Translations under genes and position numbers: made by a program
Source of the DNA: Spartobacteria bacterium
GTDB taxonomy: Bacteria; Verrucomicrobiota; Verrucomicrobiia; Chthoniobacterales; Chthoniobacteraceae
DNA: 5,220 nt
Reading direction: 5' to 3'
NCBI GenBank assembly: GCA_025355595.1
Contig: JANXZI010000434.1
Location: 1-5,220, forward strand
The notes under the pieces: model-generated
What the model was told of the DNA's origin: nothing
Databases searched by the model: none
The model's input: the letters and a program-made list of their open reading frames with translations, nothing else
Shown: piece by piece, positions 1 through 5,220 of the stretch
How the letters are laid out: each line of letters opens with the position of its first letter
Numbering within the stretch: position 1 is the first letter of the stretch

Positions 1-1
1 G

Positions 2-643
2 TTTTTTGGCCGTGGCGGAGTGCGTCCGGCGATCGGACTTGTGGTCAGCGGGGGTCACACATTGCTCGTGGAGATCAAGGCCGTGGGAAGCTATCGGCTG
101 CTCGGCAAGACGCTCGACGACGCGGCCGGCGAGGCTTTTGACAAAGTGGGCAAGCTGCTGGGTCTGCCGTACCCGGGCGGGCCAAATGTGAACCGCCTCG
201 CGTGCGAAGGCGATCCGTCGCGGTTTGATTTTCCGCGCTCGATGCTTTCATCGGGGGATTTTGCGTTCAGCTTCAGCGGGCTGAAGACGAGCGTGCGTTA
301 CCTGCTGCAGAAAATGGATGAGGTGCCAGTGGCCGATGTGTGCGCGTCGTTTCAGGAAGCCGTCGTGGATGTGCTCGTGGACAAGACCGTGCGCGCCGCA
401 CTCGCGACCCGGCGGAAGATCATCGCGGTGAGCGGAGGCGTGAGCTGCAACACACGGCTGCGCGAAAAGCTCGCGGCGGCGTGCTCCGCGCGCGGAATCG
501 AACTGCTGCTCGCCGAGCCGTCGCTCTGCACGGACAACGCGGCGATGATCGCCTATGTCGCTTCGCTGCGGATCGCGGAAGGGCAGGGGAGTGATCTTGC
601 GGAGGACATCGATCCGAATCTGCGGCTGAGCGCATCTGTGTAG
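2..643 (+). CDS. tsaD: TsaD, tRNA N6-adenosine threonylcarbamoyltransferase (5' partial)
   Basis: TsaD transfers the threonylcarbamoyl group from threonylcarbamoyl-AMP to A37 of ANN-decoding tRNAs (t6A), working in the cytoplasm with TsaB and TsaE. About 213 residues are visible and the frame is open to the left edge, so the family's N-terminal part (about 125 residues, including the metal-binding HxxxH) lies outside. The internal GTG at 20 is not a start: the frame reads FFGRGGVRPAIGLVVSGGHT straight through it. Visible family blocks, numbered from the window start, are SGGHT (16-20), DDAAGEAFDKVGKLLG with PGGP (about 39-61), FSFSGLKTSVR (about 89-99), SGGVSCNTRLRE (about 144-155) and the metal-binding Asp of CTDNAAMIA (about 178). 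The TAG stop is formed by the first bases of the palindromic element that follows. The gene converges on ispA. Identification is very secure; single-copy and essential in most bacteria. Confidence 0.97.
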   Translation, partial: FFGRGGVRPAIGLVVSGGHTLLVEIKAVGSYRLLGKTLDDAAGEAFDKVGKLLGLPYPGGPNVNRLACEGDPSRFDFPRSMLSSGDFAFSFSGLKTSVRYLLQKMDEVPVADVCASFQEAVVDVLVDKTVRAALATRRKIIAVSGGVSCNTRLREKLAAACSARGIELLLAEPSLCTDNAAMIAYVASLRIAEGQGSDLAEDIDPNLRLSASV

Positions 644-701
644 GCGCGAGCGGAAGCTCGCGTCCCGGCGCGCTCTGTCGCGAACTTCCGTTCGCGCCTA
701 C
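640..701. repeat. Nested inverted repeat between convergent tsaD and ispA (REP-like, possible bidirectional terminator)
   Basis: Two 23-bp arms (640-662 and 679-701) are inverted copies matching at 21 of 23 positions, around a 16-base centre. Each arm is itself a palindrome. 645-651 pairs with 656-662 (CGCGAGC/GCTCGCG, loop GGAA), and 679-685 pairs with 690-696 (CGCGAAC/GTTCGCG, loop TTCC). The structure fills nearly all the space between the two stop codons, so a shared terminator or transcript-end protector is plausible. No T-tract follows it on either strand, so it is not a textbook intrinsic terminator. Two inverted palindromes side by side resemble the organisation of REP/BIME elements. 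Whether it recurs in the genome cannot be seen here. Confidence 0.75.
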
Positions 702-706
702 GGTTC

Positions 707-1588
707 TCAGTATTCCCGCGCGAGCAGGTAGTCGGCGAGAGCGCGGAGCGTGTCGGCATTTTTTCCGAATGGCTTCAGCGCGGCGTGCGCGGCGCGGGTG
801 AGGCGCCCGGCTTCGGCGCGGCTTTTATCGAGGCCGAAGACGGCGGGGTAGGTGGCCTTTTGCGAGGCGACATCCTTGCCTGCGCTCTTGCCGAGTTTTT
901 CCGTCGGCTGCGTCACGTCGAGGATGTCGTCGATCACCTGAAACGCGAGGCCGACGCTCTGGCCGAAAGTGGTGAGCGACTTGACCTGTGCGGGCGTGGC
1001 GTTTGCGCTCATCGCGCCGAGGCGGATGCTCGCGGTGAGCAGCGCGGCGGTCTTGCAGCGGTGGATGTATTTCAGATCGTCGCCACCGAGCTTACGGCCT
1101 TCGCCTTCGAGGTCTGCGACCTGCCCGCCGACAAGCCATCGGCTGCCGGATGCGTGCGCGAGATCGGCGATCTGCGCGGCGATGGGATGGCGCTTTGTGG
1201 GCTTTGATTTTGCGAGAATCTCGAAGGCCACGGTGAGCAGCGCGTCGCCGGCGAGGACGGCGATGCCGTCGCCGAAGACCTTGTGGTTTGTCGGGCGTCC
1301 GCGGCGGAGATCGTCGTCGTCCATGCACGGGAGATCGTCGTGGATGAGCGAGTAGGTGTGGATGCATTCGACCGCGCATGCGGCGGGAAATGCGTCCGCG
1401 ATTTTTCCGCCGCACGCCTCGGCCGCGGCGAGCGTGAGCACGGGGCGCAGTCGCTTTCCTCCTGCGAAAATCGAGTAGCGCATCGCCTTGTGGATCGTGT
1501 GCGGCTTTGTGGATTCCGATGGGAGGTGGCGGTTCAGTTCGCGGTCCAGCAGTTGGATGCGCGCGGCGAGGTAGCTCGAAATTTCCAT
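707..1588 (-). CDS. ispA: IspA-type polyprenyl synthetase (farnesyl diphosphate synthase)
   Basis: A 293-residue all-alpha trans-prenyltransferase that condenses isopentenyl diphosphate with an allylic diphosphate, giving farnesyl (possibly geranylgeranyl) diphosphate for quinones, undecaprenyl lipid and carotenoids. Visible motifs are GGKRLRP (43-49), the first Asp-rich motif DDLPCMDDDDLRRG (84-97, DDxxxxD), GDALL (114-118), GGQ (154-156), KT (179-180) and the second Asp-rich motif DDILD (220-224) followed by GKSAGKD. The wording around the first motif, VECIHTYSLIHDDLP, is close to E. coli IspA. The ATG at 1588 (MEISSYLA) gives the usual length of about 295 residues. The frame stays open to an ATG at 1768, but that extension is Arg/Pro-rich, lies in the divergent promoter spacer and has no family counterpart. 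There is no Shine-Dalgarno sequence before 1588. The gene is divergent from the dehydrogenase and convergent with tsaD. Chain length (C15 versus C20) is not certain. Confidence 0.95.
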   Translation of the reverse strand: MEISSYLAARIQLLDRELNRHLPSESTKPHTIHKAMRYSIFAGGKRLRPVLTLAAAEACGGKIADAFPAACAVECIHTYSLIHDDLPCMDDDDLRRGRPTNHKVFGDGIAVLAGDALLTVAFEILAKSKPTKRHPIAAQIADLAHASGSRWLVGGQVADLEGEGRKLGGDDLKYIHRCKTAALLTASIRLGAMSANATPAQVKSLTTFGQSVGLAFQVIDDILDVTQPTEKLGKSAGKDVASQKATYPAVFGLDKSRAEAGRLTRAAHAALKPFGKNADTLRALADYLLAREY

Positions 1589-1651
1589 CTGGTGAGTAAG
1601 CTGCAACCGACGCGGGGGATTCGAGAAGAAAGTGCGGGCACGCCGACTGGG

Positions 1652-1668
1652 CGGGGTTGAAATCCCCG
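1652..1668. repeat. Short hairpin CGGGG/CCCCG in divergent spacer
   Basis: Five-base arms CGGGG (1652-1656) and CCCCG (1664-1668) flank a 7-base loop, TTGAAAT. It lies 64 bases upstream of the ispA start and would fall in the ispA leader if transcription begins further out. The structure is small and could be chance in sequence this GC-rich; no function is assigned. Confidence 0.25.
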
Positions 1669-1683
1669 GCTGCATTGGCTGTT

Positions 1684-1698
1684 TCGCGACCGTCGCGA
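1684..1698. promoter_or_regulatory. 15-bp palindrome, candidate operator in ispA/dehydrogenase divergent spacer
   Basis: TCGCGAC-C-GTCGCGA is a perfect inverted repeat with 7-base arms and a single central base. It sits 8 bases upstream of the best TTGCGT -35 candidate for the plus-strand dehydrogenase and 95 bases upstream of the ispA start. The core TCGCGA appears a third time at 1772-1777, within the shared octamer TTTCGCGA (1682-1689 and 1770-1777). Position and symmetry fit a dimeric regulator site, but CG-rich palindromes arise readily by chance here. No regulator family can be named. Confidence 0.35.
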
Positions 1699-1706
1699 TC
1701 GGGGGG

Positions 1707-1736
1707 TTGCGTTCCCGGTCCCGGAGTGGGGAATAT
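1707..1736 (+). promoter_or_regulatory. Candidate sigma70-type promoter for the hydroxyacid dehydrogenase
   Basis: TTGCGT (1707-1712) and GAATAT (1731-1736) are separated by 18 bases and are the best-matching hexamer pair upstream of the plus-strand gene. Transcription would begin near 1743, leaving a leader of about 85 bases. The rest of the 1589-1827 spacer holds the palindrome and small hairpin listed separately; I see no convincing promoter for ispA on the other strand. The match is weak and unsupported by a known consensus for this organism. Confidence 0.25.
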
Positions 1737-1827
1737 GGCGGCGGTCGTCGTACCCGAAGCCGGCGCATTTTTCGCGATACACGCTGGGCGGCTGCCTGCT
1801 AGCTTTGCGGGCTCTGATTGCTCTCCC

Positions 1828-2808
1828 ATGTCACCTGCATCCACAAGCCGCCCGCGCATCGTCGTCCTCGACGGCCACACCCTGAATCCCGGCGATCTCG
1901 ACTGGCGCGCAGTCGGGGCGCTCGGCGAACTCACCGTCCACATGCGCTCTGAAGACACGGAGATCATCGCGCGCGCCGCCGGTGCGGAAATTCTCCTCAC
2001 TAACAAAACGCAGATCACTGCCGGGACGATCACCGCGCTGCCCGTGCTGCGTTTCATCGGCGTGCTCGCCACGGGCTTCAATGTCGTGGACACCGCCGCC
2101 GCAGGCGCGCGCGGGATACCCGTGTGCAATGTGCCTGGCTATGGCACAGCATCTGTCGCGCAGCATGTTTTCGCATTGCTCCTGGAACTCACGCAGCGCA
2201 CTGGCCACCACGCTCAGACCGTGAGCGACGGGCGCTGGAGCGCGTGCCCGGATTTTTGCTACTGGGATTTTCCCCTCGTCGAACTCGCCGGCCGCACGCT
2301 CGGCATCGTCGGCTGCGGGAGCATCGGTGAGGCGGTCGCGCGCATCGGGATCGCCTTCGGCATGAAGGTCATCGCCAGCGCGCGACGACCGCGCAGCATC
2401 CACGGCGTGGAGTTTGTTTCCACGGAGGAAATTTTCCGCCGCGCCGATGTCGTCTCGCTGCACTGCCCGCTCACGGACGAGACGCGTGGCGCCGTAAATT
2501 CCGCGCGCATCGCGATGATGAAGCCGTCCGCATTTCTCATCAACACCGGGCGCGGCCCGCTCGTCGCCGAGCAGGATCTCGCCGACGCGCTGAATGCCGG
2601 ACGCATCGCCGGTGCCGCGCTCGACGTGCTCTCCACCGAACCGCCGCCGGTGGGCAATCCGCTCTTCACCGCGAAGAATTGCATCATCACCCCGCACATC
2701 GCGTGGGCCACACACGCCTCGCGCGCTCGGCTCATGGACATCGTTGCGGGAAACATCCGGGCGTTTCTCGCGGGCACACCGCAGAATGTCGTGAACGGCG
2801 CAGGGTAA
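1828..2808 (+). CDS. D-isomer-specific 2-hydroxyacid dehydrogenase, glycerate dehydrogenase / hydroxypyruvate reductase type
   Basis: A 326-residue cytoplasmic oxidoreductase that reduces a 2-oxoacid to the D-2-hydroxyacid with NAD(P)H. The long NVPGYGTASVAQHVFALLLE stretch (101-120) and CPDFCYWDFPLVELAG (140-155) fit the glycerate dehydrogenase/hydroxypyruvate reductase subgroup better than phosphoglycerate dehydrogenase, and there is no ACT domain. The Rossmann motif GCGSIG is at 162-167. The catalytic triad is complete: Arg242 in NTGRGPLV, Glu271 in STEPPP and His290 in TPHIAWAT. After the second Rossmann strand the sequence is VIASARRPR (181-189), with no acidic residue where NAD-specific members carry Asp, so NADP(H) use is possible. 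The ATG at 1828 gives normal family length; a TTG at 1657 in the same frame would add 57 residues of no recognisable content. No Shine-Dalgarno motif is present. Substrate could also be glyoxylate or another 2-oxoacid. Confidence 0.93.
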   Translation: MSPASTSRPRIVVLDGHTLNPGDLDWRAVGALGELTVHMRSEDTEIIARAAGAEILLTNKTQITAGTITALPVLRFIGVLATGFNVVDTAAAGARGIPVCNVPGYGTASVAQHVFALLLELTQRTGHHAQTVSDGRWSACPDFCYWDFPLVELAGRTLGIVGCGSIGEAVARIGIAFGMKVIASARRPRSIHGVEFVSTEEIFRRADVVSLHCPLTDETRGAVNSARIAMMKPSAFLINTGRGPLVAEQDLADALNAGRIAGAALDVLSTEPPPVGNPLFTAKNCIITPHIAWATHASRARLMDIVAGNIRAFLAGTPQNVVNGAG

Positions 2809-2932
2809 TGCGGGCGCGCTTGTTGCCCTGTGAAATTGGTGTGCCGCAGATCGCGTCAGCCGTGCTGGGCTCGGCGGGGATCCGATTTTCAGGACGGGGA
2901 AATCAGTCGACCGTCCGTCCGAAGCGGCGGAT

Positions 2933-4147
2933 TCAGTTTGCGACAAACTGGATGATCCGCATCGCGTGGCCTGCGCTTTTGGTTTCCGCGGACATGCGGA
3001 TTTTCAGCGTGTGCCGGCCGGGTTTCAGGTCGGTCCCGAGCATCACCGTCCGCGGATAGTGCAGGCTGGCGCTGAAGTGGTGAAAAAGATTCACGGTCTG
3101 TGGCTGGCCATCATCCACAGTCGCCTCGACGATTCCCGCATCGGGGCCGGCGACGACGAATGCGCCGACGGCTGTCCCTTCAAATTCGAGCGTCGCCTCG
3201 GCACCGGGCTCCGTCGCGCTCAGCAGTGGAATCTTCGTGAAGCGCTCGCGTTTCGAGCCCTTCACTTCCTTCCAGTCGGGAATGCCGAGCGTCCAGCCGC
3301 TCTTCACCTGTGCGTGCGTCGGTGCGATGAAGCGCCCATTGCCGTAGTTCAGCGGATCGAGCGGCTGTGCGGGCAGCGGATGCCGCGCGAGGCTCGCGGC
3401 GGCGGGCAGGGGAGCCGCCCAGGCGCGCGAGAGGAGATCCTCGATCATGCGAGCGCAGATGGCATTCCCGAACGGCGCGGGATGCACACCGCCGTATTCC
3501 TTCCACGTAAGTTTTCCCGCGGTGATCTCCTCCGCGACTTCCTTGGCGAGATGGATCGTCGGGACTGCGTAGTGCTTCGCGACAGACTCGTGCGCCTCCA
3601 TCGTCAGCGGAATCTTTCCGGATTGCAGCGTGGCGAGCATGCCCTCGTTCACGAAGCAGGTCACCACGATGTCCATGTTCGGATTGAACTCCCGCGCATG
3701 CCGGATGATGCCCTCGAGCCCGCGGATGCACTCGGTGCGCGTGTGGACCGCGTCCTGATCATCGTTCACGGCGAACTCCACAAAAAGCAGATCCACCCAG
3801 CCATCCACGAAAAATTCGCTGGCGACCCGGAATGCGCCGGTGGTCGAGCATGTGGAGGACATTCCAGCGTTGATGAATTTGAAATTTGTCGAAGGAAAAC
3901 GCTTCCTCAGGTTTTCGCTGACCATCGGACGGTAGCCGTTCATCTCCGTGATCGAGCCGCCGAGGAAGGCGACCGTGCCTTCCATGTCCTTCTCGAAGCG
4001 GATGCGGGAATTGTTCAGCGAGCCGCGGGCCTGGACGTTGTCTCCGAATGGCAGCGCGTCTTCCGCTTGGAGCGATGCGGAATGAAAGGCGAGCGTGACG
4101 GCGAGGAGGAGCGCCGTGCTGAAAAGGCGGACGAGGAGTGTGTTCAT
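2933..4147 (-). CDS. Secreted SGNH/GDSL-type hydrolase with C-terminal beta-rich region
   Basis: A 404-residue exported protein. MNTLLVRLF plus a hydrophobic run to about residue 22 and a likely cleavage after LQA (28) form the signal peptide. This favours the ATG at 4147 over the upstream TTG at 4186, which would put extra charged residues in front of it. SGNH blocks are FLGGSIT (nucleophile Ser65), NAGMSS (Gly95), FAVND (Asn128) and GGVHPAPFGN (His222). Two positions differ from the textbook family: block I has GGS rather than GDS, and the Asp three residues before the His is Gly219. Residues from about 243 to 404 hold an Ala/Pro-rich link and then strand-like segments (for example ATLEFEGTAVGAFVVAG and GRHTLKIRMSAET), like a beta-sandwich accessory domain. 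The likely role is an ester hydrolase acting on polysaccharide outside the cytoplasm; the substrate is unknown. It is divergent from a second secreted SGNH gene. Confidence 0.88.
   Translation of the reverse strand: MNTLLVRLFSTALLLAVTLAFHSASLQAEDALPFGDNVQARGSLNNSRIRFEKDMEGTVAFLGGSITEMNGYRPMVSENLRKRFPSTNFKFINAGMSSTCSTTGAFRVASEFFVDGWVDLLFVEFAVNDDQDAVHTRTECIRGLEGIIRHAREFNPNMDIVVTCFVNEGMLATLQSGKIPLTMEAHESVAKHYAVPTIHLAKEVAEEITAGKLTWKEYGGVHPAPFGNAICARMIEDLLSRAWAAPLPAAASLARHPLPAQPLDPLNYGNGRFIAPTHAQVKSGWTLGIPDWKEVKGSKRERFTKIPLLSATEPGAEATLEFEGTAVGAFVVAGPDAGIVEATVDDGQPQTVNLFHHFSASLHYPRTVMLGTDLKPGRHTLKIRMSAETKSAGHAMRIIQFVAN
2934..2950. repeat. Hairpin spanning the stop codon of the larger SGNH gene
   Basis: CAGTTTG (2934-2940) and CAAACTG (2944-2950) are perfect 7-base arms with loop CGA. 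On the minus-strand transcript the hairpin covers the last codons and part of the TGA stop. No T-tract follows, so an intrinsic terminator is not supported. It might act at transcript ends between the convergent genes or be a coincidence of coding sequence. The 2809-2932 spacer shows no stronger terminator for either gene. Confidence 0.3.
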
Positions 4148-4158
4148 CGGAAGGCGGC

Positions 4159-4186
4159 ATATTCTCAGCACGTCGCGGGCAGACAA
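4159..4186 (-). promoter_or_regulatory. Candidate promoter for the larger SGNH gene
   Basis: On the minus strand TTGTCT (4186-4181) and GAATAT (4164-4159) are 16 bases apart. Transcription would start roughly 7 bases downstream, leaving a leader of only a few bases before the ATG at 4147. If real, it rules out translation from the TTG at 4186 and would fit the missing Shine-Dalgarno motif. The assignment rests on hexamer resemblance alone. Confidence 0.3.
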
Positions 4187-4230
4187 CGATCATGTTTTTT
4201 CCGACGAATGCAGTGCTGCTCGGGAAACAG

Positions 4231-4259
4231 TTGCCACGGCACGGGCGGGCTCATAGCCT
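4231..4259 (+). promoter_or_regulatory. Candidate promoter for the PAF-AH-like GDSL gene
   Basis: TTGCCA (4231-4236) and TAGCCT (4254-4259) are 17 bases apart; the -10 keeps the first, second and last bases of TATAAT. The predicted leader is about 20 bases with no Shine-Dalgarno motif. Together with the opposite candidate at 4159-4186, this would make the 140-bp spacer a back-to-back promoter region. The match is weak. Confidence 0.25.
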
Positions 4260-4287
4260 CCGCGCTCCCCAGCGAAAACCACACCCC

Positions 4288-5079
4288 ATGAAACCACGTC
4301 CCCTCGCCTGCGCATTCATCGCACTCTTCGCCGCCTCGTCGCTCTTCGCGGAAACCAAGCCCGCTGCCGCACCCGCCGCACCTGCGCCGGTGAAACCGGC
4401 GGCCCCAGCCGTAAAGCTCCCGCCTCAGCCGCCGGATGTCGCCGCGCCGAAGCTCGGGCCGGACGGGAATCCGAACGAAGGCTTCATCAGGGCGCACGAG
4501 AGCTTCGTGAAGATCGCGAAGGAGGGAAAAGCGAAACTGCTTTTCCTCGGCGACTCGATCACGGCTGGATGGGGCTCGAAAAAGGCGGTCTGGGACAAGG
4601 CATTCGGCAAATACATGCCCGCAAATTTCGGCATCGGCGGCGACCGCACGCAGCACGTCCTCTGGCGCATCCAGAACGGCGAACTCGAAGGCATCAAGCC
4701 GAAGGTCGCCGTCATCATGATCGGCACGAATAACTCGAAGGATGATTCCGCCGAGGGCATCGCGAAGGGCGTGACGAAGATCGTCGAGACCGTCCGCACG
4801 AAGACTCCGAATACGAAAATCCTGCTGCTCGCAGTTTTTCCGCGCGGCGAAAAGGCCGAGGGCAACATGCAGCGCGACAAGCTCAAGCAGGTGAATGCCA
4901 CCATCGCGAAGCTCGACGACGGCAAGCATGTCTTCTTCCTCGATATCGGCGCGAAATTTCTCGAATCCGACGGCTCGCTGACCAAGGAAATCATGCCCGA
5001 CTTCCTGCACCTCACCGCGAAGGGTTACGAGATTTGGGCGGACGCGATCACACCGAAGCTGGCGGATTTGATGAAGTAA
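4288..5079 (+). CDS. Secreted GDSL/SGNH hydrolase, PAF-acetylhydrolase beta/gamma-like
   Basis: A 263-residue exported esterase-type protein. The ATG at 4288 begins a clear signal peptide (MKPRPLACAFIALFAASSLF, likely cleaved after Ala21 in LFA-ET). It is followed by an Ala/Pro/Lys-rich linker (about 23-55) and one SGNH domain. All four blocks are intact: FLGDSIT with nucleophile Ser90, NFGIGGDRT (Gly near 115), IGTNN with Asn148, and DFLHL giving the Asp238/His241 pair. The wording FGIGGDRTQHVLWRIQNGEL is typical of bacterial relatives of PAF-acetylhydrolase IB catalytic subunits, many of which are thought to deacetylate carbohydrates. An in-frame upstream extension to about 4138 would put about 50 charged, non-signal residues in front and is not favoured. 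No Shine-Dalgarno motif precedes the start. The gene is divergent from the larger SGNH gene, and its last 55 bases overlap the terminal part of an opposing ispH frame. The substrate cannot be told from sequence. Confidence 0.93.
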   Translation: MKPRPLACAFIALFAASSLFAETKPAAAPAAPAPVKPAAPAVKLPPQPPDVAAPKLGPDGNPNEGFIRAHESFVKIAKEGKAKLLFLGDSITAGWGSKKAVWDKAFGKYMPANFGIGGDRTQHVLWRIQNGELEGIKPKVAVIMIGTNNSKDDSAEGIAKGVTKIVETVRTKTPNTKILLLAVFPRGEKAEGNMQRDKLKQVNATIAKLDDGKHVFFLDIGAKFLESDGSLTKEIMPDFLHLTAKGYEIWADAITPKLADLMK

Positions 5080-5219
5080 GTCGGATGCCGCCCTTCGGAC
5101 ATTTCCACCAAGTGCGAGGTGTTGCTGCTGTTGTATCCACCGACGACGATCATCAGGTCCAGCGGTTGCGCGAGCAGTTGGTCCAGCGCGTCCTGCCGCT
5201 CCTGCGTGGCGCCGCAGAT
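5025..5219 (-). CDS. ispH: IspH (HMBPP reductase), partial at window edge and C-terminally truncated, probable remnant
   Basis: The minus-strand frame entering from the right edge reads ICGATQERQDALDQLL, then DLMIVVGGYNSSNTSHLVEM. These are the third iron-sulfur-cluster Cys region and the substrate-binding SSN motif of 4-hydroxy-3-methylbut-2-enyl diphosphate reductase, the last MEP-pathway enzyme. The wording is of the cyanobacterial/plant type. The frame then reads SEGRHPTYFIKSASFGVIAS and stops at TAA (5027-5025), only about 64 residues after entry. Known IspH proteins continue well beyond this point, with a conserved GAS-x-P motif whose Ser binds the diphosphate; it is absent here. The last 55 bases lie inside the 3' end of the opposing GDSL gene, whose C-terminus looks normal. 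No other minus-strand frame to the left carries the missing part. I infer a truncated, probably inactive copy; a rare overlap or an assembly junction remain possible. Family identity is firm, functional status is not. Confidence 0.8.
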   Translation of the reverse strand: MCGATQERQDALDQLLAQPLDLMIVVGGYNSSNTSHLVEMSEGRHPTYFIKSASFGVIASAQIS

Positions 5220-5220
5220 C

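Noticed and set aside
1589..1768. N-terminal extension of IspA to the ATG at 1768
   Set aside because: The extra 60 residues are Arg/Pro-rich, without homology to the family, and occupy the divergent regulatory spacer.
1092..2129. 345-codon minus-strand frame spanning ispA and the divergent spacer
   Set aside because: It overlaps two well-supported genes in a different frame and its translation is Arg/Pro/His low-complexity.
2812..2828. GGGC/GCCC stem as terminator of the dehydrogenase
   Set aside because: Only 4-bp arms with a 9-base loop and no T-tract; indistinguishable from chance.
1831..2946. 371-codon minus-strand open frame opposite the hydroxyacid dehydrogenase
   Set aside because: It is a shadow of a gene with complete catalytic motifs; composition is Arg/Ala/Asp-rich with no recognisable family.
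2966..4291. 441-codon plus-strand open frame opposite the larger SGNH gene
   Set aside because: It mirrors the coding frame of a clear SGNH protein; its translation is Arg/His-rich without domain signature. Long antisense frames are common in GC-rich genes.
4343..4455. Ala/Pro/Lys-rich stretch of the GDSL protein as a TonB-like or repeat domain
   Set aside because: It is a short, irregular linker between signal peptide and catalytic domain, common in exported proteins; no repeat period is visible.
4165..5015. Two minus-strand open frames opposite the PAF-AH-like gene
   Set aside because: They were checked as possible homes of the missing ispH C-terminus; neither contains a GAS-x-P motif or other IspH wording.

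Overview
This is a GC-rich, gene-dense chromosomal segment. It holds two housekeeping genes, one metabolic dehydrogenase, two secreted esterase-type hydrolases and the end of a third isoprenoid gene. Protein style (cyanobacterial/plant-like IspH wording, multiple secreted SGNH hydrolases, Ala/Pro/Lys-rich post-signal linkers, no Shine-Dalgarno motifs) suggests a member of the Verrucomicrobiota/PVC group. That placement is inference from remembered family patterns, not a computed result.

Layout from left to right: the 3' part of tsaD (plus strand, cut by the window start) ends inside a compact inverted-repeat element (640-701). It faces ispA (minus strand, 707-1588), the short-chain prenyl diphosphate synthase. 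A 239-bp divergent spacer with a TCGCGA-rich palindrome separates ispA from a D-2-hydroxyacid dehydrogenase of the glycerate dehydrogenase/hydroxypyruvate reductase type (plus, 1828-2808). After a 124-bp convergent spacer comes a large secreted SGNH hydrolase with a C-terminal beta-rich region (minus, 2933-4147). A 140-bp divergent spacer then leads to a smaller secreted GDSL hydrolase of the PAF-acetylhydrolase type (plus, 4288-5079). The right edge carries an ispH reading frame on the minus strand. It loses its conserved C-terminal third where it runs into the 3' end of the GDSL gene.

Functionally, ispA and ispH belong to isoprenoid synthesis (MEP pathway, then chain elongation) and tsaD to universal t6A tRNA modification. 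The dehydrogenase probably interconverts hydroxypyruvate and glycerate or a similar 2-oxoacid pair. The two divergent exported SGNH proteins look like a pair of ester-cleaving enzymes, plausibly removing acetyl groups from glycans, but no substrate can be read from the sequence.

I see no mobile element, CRISPR array, tRNA or rRNA, and no convincing undescribed multi-gene system. The points most worth a second look are the abrupt end of ispH, the nested palindrome with a compensatory base change, the atypical catalytic blocks of the larger SGNH protein, and the head-to-head pairing of the two exported hydrolases.
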